From: an uncultured Prevotellaceae bacterium | Lineage (GTDB): Bacteria; Bacteroidota; Bacteroidia; Bacteroidales; Bacteroidaceae | DNA length: 64,000 nt | Assembly (NCBI GenBank): GCA_902792635.1 | Contig: CADBAG010000001.1 | Span: forward strand, 1 to 64,000 | Direction of reading: 5' to 3' | Part shown: positions 51,207 through 59,234 of the stretch, piece by piece | How the letters are laid out: every line of letters starts with the position of its first letter | How positions within the stretch are numbered: the stretch's first letter is position 1 | The notes under the pieces: generated by a model | The model's database searches: none | What the model was told of the DNA's origin: nothing | What the model saw: the letters and a program-made list of their open reading frames with translations, nothing else | Program-made: the position numbers and the translations under genes

Positions 51207-52396
51207 AGTTATCACAGTTCAATTTCAACCTGCCACAGGAGCTTGTGGCTTTGTACCCTCACAGCGTAGAGCGTGAGTTCGTGAATGCAGACGGCCAGAA
51301 AGAGACATACCGTGCCTACCGTCGTGATGAGTCGCGCCTGATGGTGCTTCATCGCACTACCGGCGAGATTGAACTTTTCAAGAAGGATGACAAGGGCAAC
51401 CCCATCGAGGGTCAGTACCTTGACTTCCGTAATGTCCTCGACTACTTCGGTGAGGGCGACACGTTCGTGCTCAACGACACGAAGGTGTTCCCCGCACGCC
51501 TTTATGGCACGAAGGAGAAGACGGATGCTAAGATCGAGGTCTTCGTGCTCCGTGAGCTCAATGAGGAGACCCATCTGTGGGATGTCCTCGTGGAGCCCGC
51601 CCGTAAGATCCGTATCGGTAACAAACTGTTCTTCGATGACAACGGCCTCACGGTAGCAGAGGTCTACGACAACACGACGAGCCGCGGCCGTTCGCTGCGC
51701 TTCCTCTACGACTGTTCGCATGAGCAGTTCGTGCACGACCTCTTCGCCCTCGGTGAGTGCCCTCTGCCGCCGTATATCCTCAACAACCGTCCGGCAGAGC
51801 CCGGCATGGAGAACATGCATGTCCACGCCCATGCCACGAAAGAGGACATGGAAAACTTCCAGACGATCTACGCCAAGAACGTCGGGGCTGTCACGGCACC
51901 GGCCACAGGTCTGCATTTCTCCCGTGAGCTGATGAAACGTATGGAGATCAAAGGTATCAACACCGCGTTCCTTACGCTCCACTGCAGTCTGAGCAACTTC
52001 TCACAGATCGAGGTCGAGGATCTCTCGAAACATAAGATGGACTCTGAGCAGATGATCGTCGACAAGGAGTGCTGCGACATCGTGAACAAGACGAAAGAGG
52101 CCGGTCATCATATCTGCGCCGTGGGATGCAGCGTGGCGAAAGCTACGGAGACAGCCACAGGCACCGACGGCTTCCTCAAGGAGTTTGACGGCTGGACCTC
52201 GAAGTTCATCTTCCCGCCGTACGACTATCAGCTCGCCGACACGATGATCGCCAACTTCTATCACCCGGAGTCGACACTCGTCATGGCTACGGCAGCCTTC
52301 GGTGGCTACGAGAACGTCATGGAGTGCTACCGTCTCGCCATCGAGCACGGATATAAGTTCGGATGTTTCGGGGATAGCCTGTTGATCGTAGATTAA
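51203..52396 (+). CDS. queA: S-adenosylmethionine:tRNA ribosyltransferase-isomerase
   Basis: Adds the epoxycyclopentane moiety to preQ1 in tRNA, a late queuosine step. The ATG at 51203 overlaps the truB stop (ATGA) and gives MKLSQFNFNLPQELVALYP, the normal start, with 397 residues; a GTG six codons upstream is less likely. Motifs: VLNDTKVFPARLYG, GECPLPPYI, TVYA-like FQTIYAKNVGAVTAPATGLHF, and FYHPESTLVMATAAFGG. A short Bacteroidetes insertion lies near residues 30-60 (NADGQKETYRAYRRDES). Confidence 0.96.
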   Translation: MKLSQFNFNLPQELVALYPHSVEREFVNADGQKETYRAYRRDESRLMVLHRTTGEIELFKKDDKGNPIEGQYLDFRNVLDYFGEGDTFVLNDTKVFPARLYGTKEKTDAKIEVFVLRELNEETHLWDVLVEPARKIRIGNKLFFDDNGLTVAEVYDNTTSRGRSLRFLYDCSHEQFVHDLFALGECPLPPYILNNRPAEPGMENMHVHAHATKEDMENFQTIYAKNVGAVTAPATGLHFSRELMKRMEIKGINTAFLTLHCSLSNFSQIEVEDLSKHKMDSEQMIVDKECCDIVNKTKEAGHHICAVGCSVAKATETATGTDGFLKEFDGWTSKFIFPPYDYQLADTMIANFYHPESTLVMATAAFGGYENVMECYRLAIEHGYKFGCFGDSLLIVD

Positions 52397-52806
52397 TGCA
52401 TACAGTATATTTCAGTCTTGGTTCCAACATTGGGAACAGGCGGCGGCTCGTGAGTGAAGCCGTGGAGCTGCTCGGCAAGCGGGTAGGGCGCGTGACGAAG
52501 ACGTCATCGCTCTACGAGACGGAGCCGTGGGGCTTCTCCTCGCCGAACAAGTTCATCAACGCCTGCGTGTGCTGTGAGACGACGCTCTCACCGCATGAGG
52601 TGCTGTGGGCTACCCAGCGCATAGAGAAAGAGCTCGGACGCACGGGGAAGAGTGTCGACGGTGAGTACCAGGACCGTGTCATCGACATCGATATCCTCCT
52701 CTACGATGACCTCCACGTTGATGAGCCCGACCTCAAGATCCCGCACCCGCTGATGAAAGAGCGGGAGTTCGTCATGGAGCCGCTGAGGGAAATAAAGAAA
52801 GATTGA
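52396..52806 (+). CDS. folK: folate pyrophosphokinase HPPK
   Basis: Transfers pyrophosphate from ATP to 6-hydroxymethyl-7,8-dihydropterin in folate synthesis. The 136-residue protein has LGSNIGNRRRLVSEAVELL (residues 6-24), ETEPWGF, NACVCCETTLSP, the metal aspartates in DRVIDIDILLYDD (about 92-104) and IPHPLMKEREFVMEPL. It starts at the last base of the queA stop and ends the ftsX-folK block. Confidence 0.96.
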   Translation: MHTVYFSLGSNIGNRRRLVSEAVELLGKRVGRVTKTSSLYETEPWGFSSPNKFINACVCCETTLSPHEVLWATQRIEKELGRTGKSVDGEYQDRVIDIDILLYDDLHVDEPDLKIPHPLMKEREFVMEPLREIKKD

Positions 52807-52850
52807 AAAAATGAAAAAATGAAATAATGAAAGGATGAAAAAATGAAATT
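52801..52850. repeat. family F simple repeat after folK
   Basis: GATTGAAAAAATGAAAAAAT and more GAAATAATGAAAGG units. The first bases overlap the end of folK. Confidence 0.85.
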
Positions 52851-52882
52851 AACCCCCGAAAGAGTTTCTTTCTGAGGTTTAA

Positions 52883-53020
52883 TGGCCCCGAAGGGGAGCT
52901 TTTTGAAGCTAAATGGCCCCGAAGGGGAGCTTTTTGAAGCTAAATGGCCCCGAAGGGAAGCTTTTTGAAGCTAAATGGCCCCGAAGGGGAGCTTTTGAAG
53001 CTAAATGGCCCCGAAGGGGG
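52883..53020. repeat. 31-bp tandem array of double hairpins
   Basis: Four copies of a 31-base unit, TGGCCCCGAAGGGGAGC then TTTTTGAAGCTAAA, plus a partial fifth. Each unit holds two small hairpins, CCCC-GAA-GGGG and AGCTT-TTTG-AAGCT. One copy has lost a T in the T run and one a G. It leads directly into a family A element. Confidence 0.95.
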
Positions 53021-53021
53021 C

Positions 53022-53254
53022 AAACATGGTTAGCCCCAGGCTACGGCGCAGCCGTTGCCTGGGGTTGTTGTTTGGTGCCGGTTGATTGCAATCCGGCCTC
53101 GAAGAGGGCGAACCTTGGCGGGGTGCTGGTTATTACAGGTTCGCCCTCTTCGAGGCCGACCGTTCAGGTTAAACCGTCCGATCCTAACCCCAGGTTGCGT
53201 CGCTGCGCTCCTTACCTGGGGCTAACCGTGTGGCACCTCTCCGAGGTGCTTAAT
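53022..53254. repeat. family A nested palindrome after folK
   Basis: Central arms CGGCCTCGAAGAGGGCGAAC and its inverse are conserved. The left hairpin has changed to CCCCAGGCTACGGCGCAG then CCGTTGCCTGGGG, which still folds on itself, while the right one keeps CCCCAGGT-type stem and the TCGCTGCGCTCC core. It ends with GCACCTCTCCGAGGTGC. Confidence 0.92.
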
Positions 53255-53260
53255 TGTGTG

Positions 53261-53300
53261 ACCGACCTTAATGTGAACTGTGAACTGTGAACTGTGAACG
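53261..53300. repeat. family G repeat (GTGAACT)
   Basis: ACCGACCTTAATGTGAACTG followed by three GTGAACT-type units, the same composite as at 47.47 kb. Confidence 0.88.
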
Positions 53301-53333
53301 CGGCACAGGACCCCACCCTGCACTGAATGAAAA

Positions 53334-53357
53334 AAGGCGACCAGAATTGGTCGCCTT
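53334..53357 (-). terminator. terminator of tRNA-Cys
   Basis: On the minus strand AAGGCGACCA, ATTC, TGGTCGCCTT is followed by TTTTC, five bases after the tRNA 3' end. Confidence 0.88.
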
Positions 53358-53361
53358 GATG

Positions 53362-53432
53362 AGGTGCGTGGCGGAGTCGAACCGCCTTGAGTGGTTTTGC
53401 AGACCAGTACCTGACCGTTCGGACAACGCACC
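53362..53432 (-). tRNA. tRNA-Cys (anticodon GCA)
   Basis: Acceptor GGTGCGT (53432-53426) pairs with ACGCACC; U73 follows, as expected for cysteine tRNAs. The anticodon loop is CTGCAAA, anticodon GCA. The T arm has GGCGGTTCGACTCCGCC. The CCA end is not encoded, unlike the tRNA-Ser gene. The gene has its own promoter and terminator. Confidence 0.93.
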
Positions 53433-53450
53433 ATTTCTGATTTGCGTTTG

Positions 53451-53482
53451 CAAAGGTACGAATAATTTATTGTTCCACCAAA
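53451..53482 (-). promoter_or_regulatory. promoter of tRNA-Cys
   Basis: On the minus strand TTTG (53482-53479), 20 bases, TACCTTTG (53458-53451) followed by C. Confidence 0.8.
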
Positions 53483-53529
53483 TTTTTTCCCCATTATTTC
53501 ACAGGGATTTTCCTTACCCGTATTTTTTT

Positions 53530-53669
53530 CTCACACGGATCTTAAAGATTTTAAAGATGGTTACGCTGCTTCGCAGCTACACGTACCACAGCATACCATA
53601 TTGCGGCTATAGCATCAATGCGTAATCGGCGAAGCCGATAATCCTTAAGATCTTTAAAATCCGTGTGAA
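53530..53669. repeat. family B palindrome
   Basis: TCACACGGATCTTAAAGATT at one end and ATCTTTAAAATCCGTGTGA at the other, with internal modules GCTGCTTCGCAGC and ATCGGCGAAGCCGAT. Confidence 0.9.
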
Positions 53670-53692
53670 ATAAAGATCTTCGGAAACAAAAA

Positions 53693-53725
53693 CGCCCGCA
53701 TCATGGTTAAACCACGATGCGGGCG
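53693..53725 (-). terminator. terminator downstream of nifJ
   Basis: CGCCCGCATC and GATGCGGGCG pair, extended by TGG/CCA, and on the minus strand are followed by TTTTTG. It lies about 160 bases beyond the nifJ stop, with two family D repeats in between. Confidence 0.7.
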
Positions 53726-53743
53726 CTATATTTATACCTGACG

Positions 53744-53880
53744 GCCCCACCCTTAGTCCCTCCCCCATCCAGGGGAGGGAGTGATATGCTTTACTTACAC
53801 CTTGTGTGTTGATAAGGTGTGCTTGTCTGGTAATCAGCCCTCCCCCTGGTTGGGGGGAGGGAGGGGAGAGGGCCTGTCCT
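53744..53880. repeat. two family D repeats flanking the nifJ 3' end
   Basis: Copies at 53744-53790 (GGCCCCACCC..CTCCCCCATCCAGGGGAGGG) and 53837-53880 (CCCTCCCCCTGGTTGGGGGG then AGGGAGGGGAGAGGGCC), in opposite relative orientation. Nothing coding is seen between tRNA-Cys and nifJ. Confidence 0.85.
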
Positions 53881-53884
53881 GTTT

Positions 53885-56800
53885 TTAGATCACCTCGCTC
53901 CAGTCCTCAGCGGCCTTACGGACGTACGACTGGTAACGGCGCTTAGCACTCTTCTCCGTCTCATCGAAGAGCTCCTGAGCCTCGTCAGGACGAGCCTTCT
54001 TCAGAGAAGCGAAGCGGACCTCACCGGCGAGATAGTTCTGGAACTCATCCCACTTCGGAGCCTTAGAGTCGAGCGAGAACGGGTTCTTGCCCTCCTTAGC
54101 GAGCTCTGGGTTGTAACGCCACAGATGCCAGTAACCGCACTCCACAGCGAGAGCCTCCTCATGCTGAGAACGACCCATGCTACGCTTGCCCTGGCCATCG
54201 AAGTCCTTACCCTTGATACCGTGGTTGATACATGGAGCGTAAGCGATGACGAGAGACGGGCCTGGATAAGACTCTGCCTCACGGATAGCCTTCAGCGTCT
54301 GAGCGTTGTCGGCACCCATAGCGACCTGAGCGACGTAGACGTAGCCGTAGGTCGTCTCCATCAAGCCGAGATCCTTCTTGCTCACGCGCTTACCGCTGGC
54401 AGCGAACTGAGCGATAGCACCGAGCGGAGTAGCCTTAGAGCTCTGGCCACCGGTGTTAGAGTACACCTCAGTATCGAGCACGAGGATGTTCACATCCTGA
54501 CCCTGAGCGAGCACGTGGTCGAGACCACCGTAACCGATATCGTAAGAAGCACCATCACCACCGATGATCCACTGCGAACGCTTCACGAGGTAGTGGTCGA
54601 GGGTCTTGAGCTCCTTAGCGCAGTCGCAGCCGGCAGCAGCGTCGCGCTCGATGAGCGGTTTCAGCACGGCAGCGGCAGCCTTAGAGCCGTCGGCGTCGTC
54701 CTGGTTGTCGATCCACTGCTGAGCAGCCTGCTTGAAGTCGTCAGCTGTCTTGTCGCTGTCGATCTTCTGCTGGAGCAGGAGCGTGATGCGCTGCTTCATC
54801 TTCTTGTTGGCGAGAGCCATACCGAGACCGAACTCGCAGAAGTCCTCGAACAGAGAGTTGTTGAAGGCAGGACCCTGACCCTTCTCGTTCTTGCAGTAAG
54901 GAGTGGAAGGAACAGAAGCGGAGTAGATAGAAGAGCAACCTGTAGCGTTGGCGATCATCTCACGGTCACCGAAGAGCTGAGAGATGAGCTTCACGTAAGG
55001 AGTCTCACCGCAGCCTGCGCAAGCACCGGAGAACTCGAAGAGCGTCTGAGCGAACTGAGAGTTCTTCGGGCTCTGCTTGATGTCCACGAGATCCTGCTTC
55101 GACTTCACGTTCTTCACGAGGTACTGCCAGTTAGCAGCTTCCTTCTTCATAGCCTCGGCATCCGGATCGAACGGCACCATCTTCAGGGCCTTCTCACCCT
55201 TCTTGCCCGGGCATACATCAGCACAGTTGCCGCAGCCGAGACAGTCGAGAACAGAAGTCTCGATACGGAACTTCATACCCTTGAGAGCCTTCGGAGCGAG
55301 GACGTCGATGGTCTGGCCGTCGAAGCCAGCAGCCTCCTTCTCGTCCATGACGAACGGACGGATACATCCGTGAGGACAGCAGAATGCACACTTGTTACAC
55401 TGGATACAGTTGTCGGGGTTCCATGCAGGAACGAAGGCCTCCACACCACGCTTGTCGTAAGCAGCGGTGCCTACCTCCCAGCGACCGTCAGTGGTGTCGT
55501 TCTTCACGAAGTCAGAGACCTTCAGCAGGTCACCGGCCTGAGCGTTCATCGGGCGAACGATCTCCTTAACGAATGCGGGAGCGTCGTCGTTCAGAGGCGC
55601 GTCATCCGGCAGGTTAGCCCATGCGGGATCAACAGCAAGCTCCTTGTACTCACCGCCGCGGTCTACGGCAGCATAGTTCTTGTCGACGATATCCTGACCC
55701 TTCTTACCGTAACTCTTGACGATGAACTTCTTCATCTGCTCCACAGCGAGGTCGATAGGAATAACCTCTGTGATACGGAAGAAAGCCGACTGCAGGATGG
55801 TGTTCGTACGGTTACCAAGGCCGATCTCCTGACCGATCTTCGTAGCGTTGATATAGTAAACCTTGATGTTGTGCTTAGCGAAGTACTTCTTCACCTTGTT
55901 CGGGATGAAGTTGACGAGCTCCTCACCGTCGAAGATAGTGTTGAGCAGGAACGTACCGTTGTCGCGCAGACCACGTGTCACGTCGTACATGTGCAGGTAA
56001 GCCTGTACGTGGCAAGCCACGAAGTTAGGCGTGTTCACCTGGTATGTAGAGTGGATAGGCTCGTCGCCGAAACGGAGGTGAGAGCAGGTGAAGCCACCCG
56101 ACTTCTTAGAGTCGTAGGAGAAGTAAGCCTGGCAGTACTTGTTGGTGTTGTTACCGATGATCTGCACAGAGTTCTTGTTGGCACCTACCGTACCGTCTGA
56201 TCCGAGACCGTAGAACTTAGCCTCGAAGAGGCCCTCGCCGCCCATCGGGATCTCAGGAACCTCAGGCAGGGAAGTGAAGGTCACGTCGTCGATGATACCC
56301 ACGGTGAAGTGGTTCTTCGGCACGTTGAGCTCGAGGTTGTTGAACACAGAGATGATCTTCGCAGGAGTAGTATCGGAAGAACCGAGACCGTAACGACCGC
56401 CAACGACGAGCGGCTTGCGGGGATCATCATAGAGAGCCGACTTGACGTCGAGGTACAGAGGCTCACCCTCAGCACCCGGCTCCTTCGTGCGGTCGAGCAC
56501 GGCGATGCGCTTCACAGTGTCAGGGATAGCCTTGCGGATAGCCTCGACGCTGAACGGACGATAGAGGTGTACAGCCACCATACCGACCTTCTTACCCTGC
56601 TTTGTCAGGTAGTCGATAGCCTCGCGGGCAGCCTCCGTAGCGGAGCCCATGAGCACGATGATGTTCTCGGCATCGGGTGCGCCATAGTAGTTGAAGAGGT
56701 GATACTCGCGGCCGGTGATCTTAGAGATCTCAGCGAGGTGCTTCTCCACGATCTCAGGCACCTTGTCGTAGTAAGCGTTGCAAGCCTCACGGTGTGTGAA

Positions 56801-57481
56801 GAATGTCTCCGGGTTCTCAGCGGTACCGCGTGTGTCAGGACGCTCAGGGCTCATGGCACGGTCACGGAAACGCTTGATCCACTCGGGGTTGACGAGCGGG
56901 CGGATATCCTCCATATCCATCTCCTCGACCTTGTGGTACTCATGAGAAGTACGGAAGCCGTCGAAGAAGTTGATGAAAGGTACGGAGCTCTCGAGAGTAG
57001 AGAGGTAAGGCACTGCACTCAGATCCATCACCTCCTGCACACTTCCGGAGCAGAACATAGCGAAGCCGGTCTGGCGGCATGCCATGACATCCTGGTGATC
57101 ACCGAAGATACAGAGGGAGTGAGAAGCCAAGGTACGTGCAGAGACGTTGAACACGCACGGCAGGAGCTCACCTGCGATCTTGTACATGTTAGGGATCATC
57201 AGCAGCAGACCCTGCGAAGCAGTGTAGGTACTCGTCAGGGCTCCGGCCTGAAGTGATCCGTGGACGGCACCGGCAGCGCCACCCTCAGACTCCATCTCCT
57301 GGACGGAGACAGTCTGACCGAACAGGTTCTTGCGACCTTTTGCTGCCCACTCATCCACGTGCTCTGCCATAGGAGAGGACGGGGTGATAGGATAGATGGC
57401 AGCAACCTCTGTGAACATGTAGCTCACATGAGCGGCGGCGGTATTACCGTCGACCGTCACAAATTTCTTTTCTTTTGCCAT
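53885..57481 (-). CDS. nifJ: pyruvate:ferredoxin (flavodoxin) oxidoreductase
   Basis: Converts pyruvate and CoA to acetyl-CoA and CO2, passing electrons to ferredoxin; central in anaerobic metabolism. The single chain of 1198 residues starts MAKEKKFVTVDGNTAAAHVS; an earlier in-frame ATG (57553) adds an unlikely leader. Domains in order: pyruvate-binding (YPITPSSPMAEHVDEW), ferredoxin domain with CIQCNKCAFCCPHGC and CLGCGNCADVCPG (about residues 690-760), and TPP domain (CAGCGETPYVKL, GGDGASYDIGYGGLDHVL, TEVYSNTGGQSSK). Codon use is strongly biased, which leaves long open frames on the opposite strand. Confidence 0.97.
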   Translation of the reverse strand: MAKEKKFVTVDGNTAAAHVSYMFTEVAAIYPITPSSPMAEHVDEWAAKGRKNLFGQTVSVQEMESEGGAAGAVHGSLQAGALTSTYTASQGLLLMIPNMYKIAGELLPCVFNVSARTLASHSLCIFGDHQDVMACRQTGFAMFCSGSVQEVMDLSAVPYLSTLESSVPFINFFDGFRTSHEYHKVEEMDMEDIRPLVNPEWIKRFRDRAMSPERPDTRGTAENPETFFTHREACNAYYDKVPEIVEKHLAEISKITGREYHLFNYYGAPDAENIIVLMGSATEAAREAIDYLTKQGKKVGMVAVHLYRPFSVEAIRKAIPDTVKRIAVLDRTKEPGAEGEPLYLDVKSALYDDPRKPLVVGGRYGLGSSDTTPAKIISVFNNLELNVPKNHFTVGIIDDVTFTSLPEVPEIPMGGEGLFEAKFYGLGSDGTVGANKNSVQIIGNNTNKYCQAYFSYDSKKSGGFTCSHLRFGDEPIHSTYQVNTPNFVACHVQAYLHMYDVTRGLRDNGTFLLNTIFDGEELVNFIPNKVKKYFAKHNIKVYYINATKIGQEIGLGNRTNTILQSAFFRITEVIPIDLAVEQMKKFIVKSYGKKGQDIVDKNYAAVDRGGEYKELAVDPAWANLPDDAPLNDDAPAFVKEIVRPMNAQAGDLLKVSDFVKNDTTDGRWEVGTAAYDKRGVEAFVPAWNPDNCIQCNKCAFCCPHGCIRPFVMDEKEAAGFDGQTIDVLAPKALKGMKFRIETSVLDCLGCGNCADVCPGKKGEKALKMVPFDPDAEAMKKEAANWQYLVKNVKSKQDLVDIKQSPKNSQFAQTLFEFSGACAGCGETPYVKLISQLFGDREMIANATGCSSIYSASVPSTPYCKNEKGQGPAFNNSLFEDFCEFGLGMALANKKMKQRITLLLQQKIDSDKTADDFKQAAQQWIDNQDDADGSKAAAAVLKPLIERDAAAGCDCAKELKTLDHYLVKRSQWIIGGDGASYDIGYGGLDHVLAQGQDVNILVLDTEVYSNTGGQSSKATPLGAIAQFAASGKRVSKKDLGLMETTYGYVYVAQVAMGADNAQTLKAIREAESYPGPSLVIAYAPCINHGIKGKDFDGQGKRSMGRSQHEEALAVECGYWHLWRYNPELAKEGKNPFSLDSKAPKWDEFQNYLAGEVRFASLKKARPDEAQELFDETEKSAKRRYQSYVRKAAEDWSEVI

Positions 57482-57555
57482 TTTACTAAAAATAGAATAT
57501 GTTGTTATTGTATAGTTCTTGATTGATAGGTGTTGGATGTTAATGGTTTGCATTT

Positions 57556-57590
57556 AACTCCTAACTCCTATCTCCTAACTCCTAACTAAT
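57556..57590. repeat. family E simple repeat, inverted orientation
   Basis: AACTCCTAACTCCTATCTCC and TAACTCCTAACTA lie upstream of nifJ and overlap the stop (TTA) of the adjacent ATPase gene. Confidence 0.85.
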
Positions 57591-58782
57591 ATAAGAACCC
57601 AAGGAGCCACAGCGGCAGCTGGTTGTCCATGCCGACCTCCGTGTTGTACCGGGCGTAGTAAGTGTTCTTGTTGTAGCGCGTTTTCGAGGGCGACTTGGCG
57701 TCGACGACCTTGAAGCGCTTCTCACCGTCGATGAAGTAGGTGTGGGGCTTGTCACCCTCGTTGACGACATGGTCTTTCCACATCGTGTTGACGAAGAACG
57801 TCTCCATGAGCTCCTGCTGCTCCACCTCAATGGGGTAGATGGCATAGAGCAGGTTGGGGTTGTGCATCATGACCTTCGCCGGCTTCTTCGGGAAGTCCTC
57901 ACCCGGACGGTAGATCATGTTCAGCAGGCGTGCGTCGGCGAGGTACTTGATATAGTTCATCACCGTGGCACGGCTCGTGTTGATCTGCTGAGCGAGCTGA
58001 CTGACGTTCGGCGCTATCGGTCCCTCCTTGGCGATGAGGTAGAAGAGCTTCTTGATCTTCGTGAGATATTTCAGCTCGATCTGCTTGATGAGGAGGATGT
58101 CGACCTCTGTCATCATGTTCATCGTCTTGAGCAGGTTCTCCGAGAAGTTACGGTTCTCGAGGAAGAAGGGGTAGAAGCCGTGGTGCAGATAGTCGGGGAG
58201 GTACTTGGCGGGTGACACTCTCGACAGCACTTTCCGTGCGAGGTGCTCATGGTTGTTGAGGATCTCGTCGAGGGTGAACGGTTCAAAGTCAGTGCCTGCC
58301 TGGAGGTTGATGAACTCGCGGAAGGAGAAGCCACGGAGGTAGTAGAACTTCAGGATGTCCTTGATGGCGGGGTAGTCGGTCTTGAGGCGCATGACGCTCG
58401 AGCCGGTGAAGATGATCTTCAGCTCGGGGTAGAGGTCATAACAGCGGCGGAGCTCCTGGCTCCAGTTAGGCTGCTTGAAGATCTGGTCGAGGAGCAGCAC
58501 CTTGCCGCCCTGCTCGACGAACCTGCCCGCAAAGTCGGCGATGCCGTTGCCCTGGAAGTAGAAGTTGTTCATGTTCACGTACAGGCACTTATGGTCGCGC
58601 GTGTCGAAGTGCTCCTTGGCATATTCAAGCAGGAAGGTGGTCTTCCCGACGCCACGCGTCCCTTTGATGCCTATCAGCCGGTCGTCCCAGTTGATATCAT
58701 CCATGAGGCCACGGCGCACTGCCGCGTTGGTATGTTCAACGAGGTAGGCATGCGTCCGAAAGAATGATTCCATCAACTCCAT
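57586..58782 (-). CDS. AAA ATPase with DUF4143-like C-terminal domain
   Basis: A 398-residue protein. The AAA_14 ATPase has Walker A GTRGVGKTTFLLEY (about residues 41-54), Walker B KVLLLDQIFKQ (here D-Q rather than the usual D-E), and sensor IIFTGSSVMRL. A winged-helix-like part (VSQLAQQINTSRATVMNYIKYL) and a C-terminal nuclease-like DUF4143 domain (FFVNTMWKD, DGEKRFKVVDAKSP) follow. The promoter at 58837-58867 supports the ATG at 58782 over 58839. Such ATPases are abundant in Bacteroidetes; the function is unknown. Confidence 0.87.
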   Translation of the reverse strand: MELMESFFRTHAYLVEHTNAAVRRGLMDDINWDDRLIGIKGTRGVGKTTFLLEYAKEHFDTRDHKCLYVNMNNFYFQGNGIADFAGRFVEQGGKVLLLDQIFKQPNWSQELRRCYDLYPELKIIFTGSSVMRLKTDYPAIKDILKFYYLRGFSFREFINLQAGTDFEPFTLDEILNNHEHLARKVLSRVSPAKYLPDYLHHGFYPFFLENRNFSENLLKTMNMMTEVDILLIKQIELKYLTKIKKLFYLIAKEGPIAPNVSQLAQQINTSRATVMNYIKYLADARLLNMIYRPGEDFPKKPAKVMMHNPNLLYAIYPIEVEQQELMETFFVNTMWKDHVVNEGDKPHTYFIDGEKRFKVVDAKSPSKTRYNKNTYYARYNTEVGMDNQLPLWLLGFLY

Positions 58783-58836
58783 AGTATCGTTGTCAATTCG
58801 TTTCTGTCTGTGTTTACTGATTTGTATTTGCGATTG

Positions 58837-58867
58837 CAAAGATACAAAGGAATTTTAGTTTTGCAAA
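58837..58867 (-). promoter_or_regulatory. promoter of the AAA ATPase gene
   Basis: On the minus strand TTTG (58867-58864), 19 bases, TATCTTTG (58844-58837) followed by C. Confidence 0.82.
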
Positions 58868-58919
58868 GTGTGTGTTACAAAACTTTTCCCTTTTAGCGTT
58901 TTTTAATAGAGGCTGAAAA

Positions 58920-59066
58920 GCACACGGATTTCTTTGTCTCACACGGATTCTAAAGATTTTAAAGATGTCGGCTTCGCCGATGACGCATTCCTCAGCATTC
59001 CCGCGTAGCGAACAGCGTAGCTATCTTTAAGATCTTTAAGATCCGTGTGAGAAAAAGTCCGTGTGA
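58920..59066. repeat. family B palindrome with doubled ends
   Basis: Two nested pairs of CACACGGA/TCCGTGTG ends (58920 with 59066; 58939 with 59051). Inside are TCGGCTTCGCCGA and a GCGTAGCGAACAGCGTAGC module. It separates the divergent ATPase and ATP-grasp genes. Confidence 0.9.
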
Positions 59067-59156
59067 AATAGAACCACAATTGTAATGTGCCAATTACAAA
59101 ATCCGACTATTTTATTATTTTTTAAGGCTGCGAGCCTTCTCTTTCCTCTTTCCCGT

Positions 59157-59187
59157 TTTGAAACCCGAATCTTTCTTCCTACCTTTG
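59157..59187 (+). promoter_or_regulatory. promoter of the ATP-grasp-like gene
   Basis: TTTG (59157-59160), 19 bases, TACCTTTG (59180-59187) followed by C. Transcription should start near 59194, immediately before a family D hairpin. Confidence 0.82.
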
Positions 59188-59196
59188 CATCACCCC

Positions 59197-59233
59197 CTTC
59201 TCCCTCCCTACGGGGGAGGGTCGGGGAGAGGCC
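59197..59233. repeat. family D repeat forming the 5' leader
   Basis: CTTCTCCCTCCCTACGGGGG then AGGGTCGGGGAGAGGCC. It makes up almost the entire expected leader of the gene at 59235 and contains its only candidate ribosome-binding sequence (GGGGAGAGG). Confidence 0.85.
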
Positions 59234-59234
59234 T

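Noticed and set aside
52913..53290. Plus-strand frame of 125 codons
   Set aside because: It translates the 31-bp hairpin array, a family A element and family G units.
54125..57256. Very long plus-strand frames (up to 691 codons) opposite nifJ
   Set aside because: They mirror nifJ, whose biased codon use avoids antisense stop triplets; there are no ribosome sites and the translation is low-complexity.
58783..58839. Upstream extension of the AAA ATPase
   Set aside because: It would start inside the promoter -7 box at 58837-58844.
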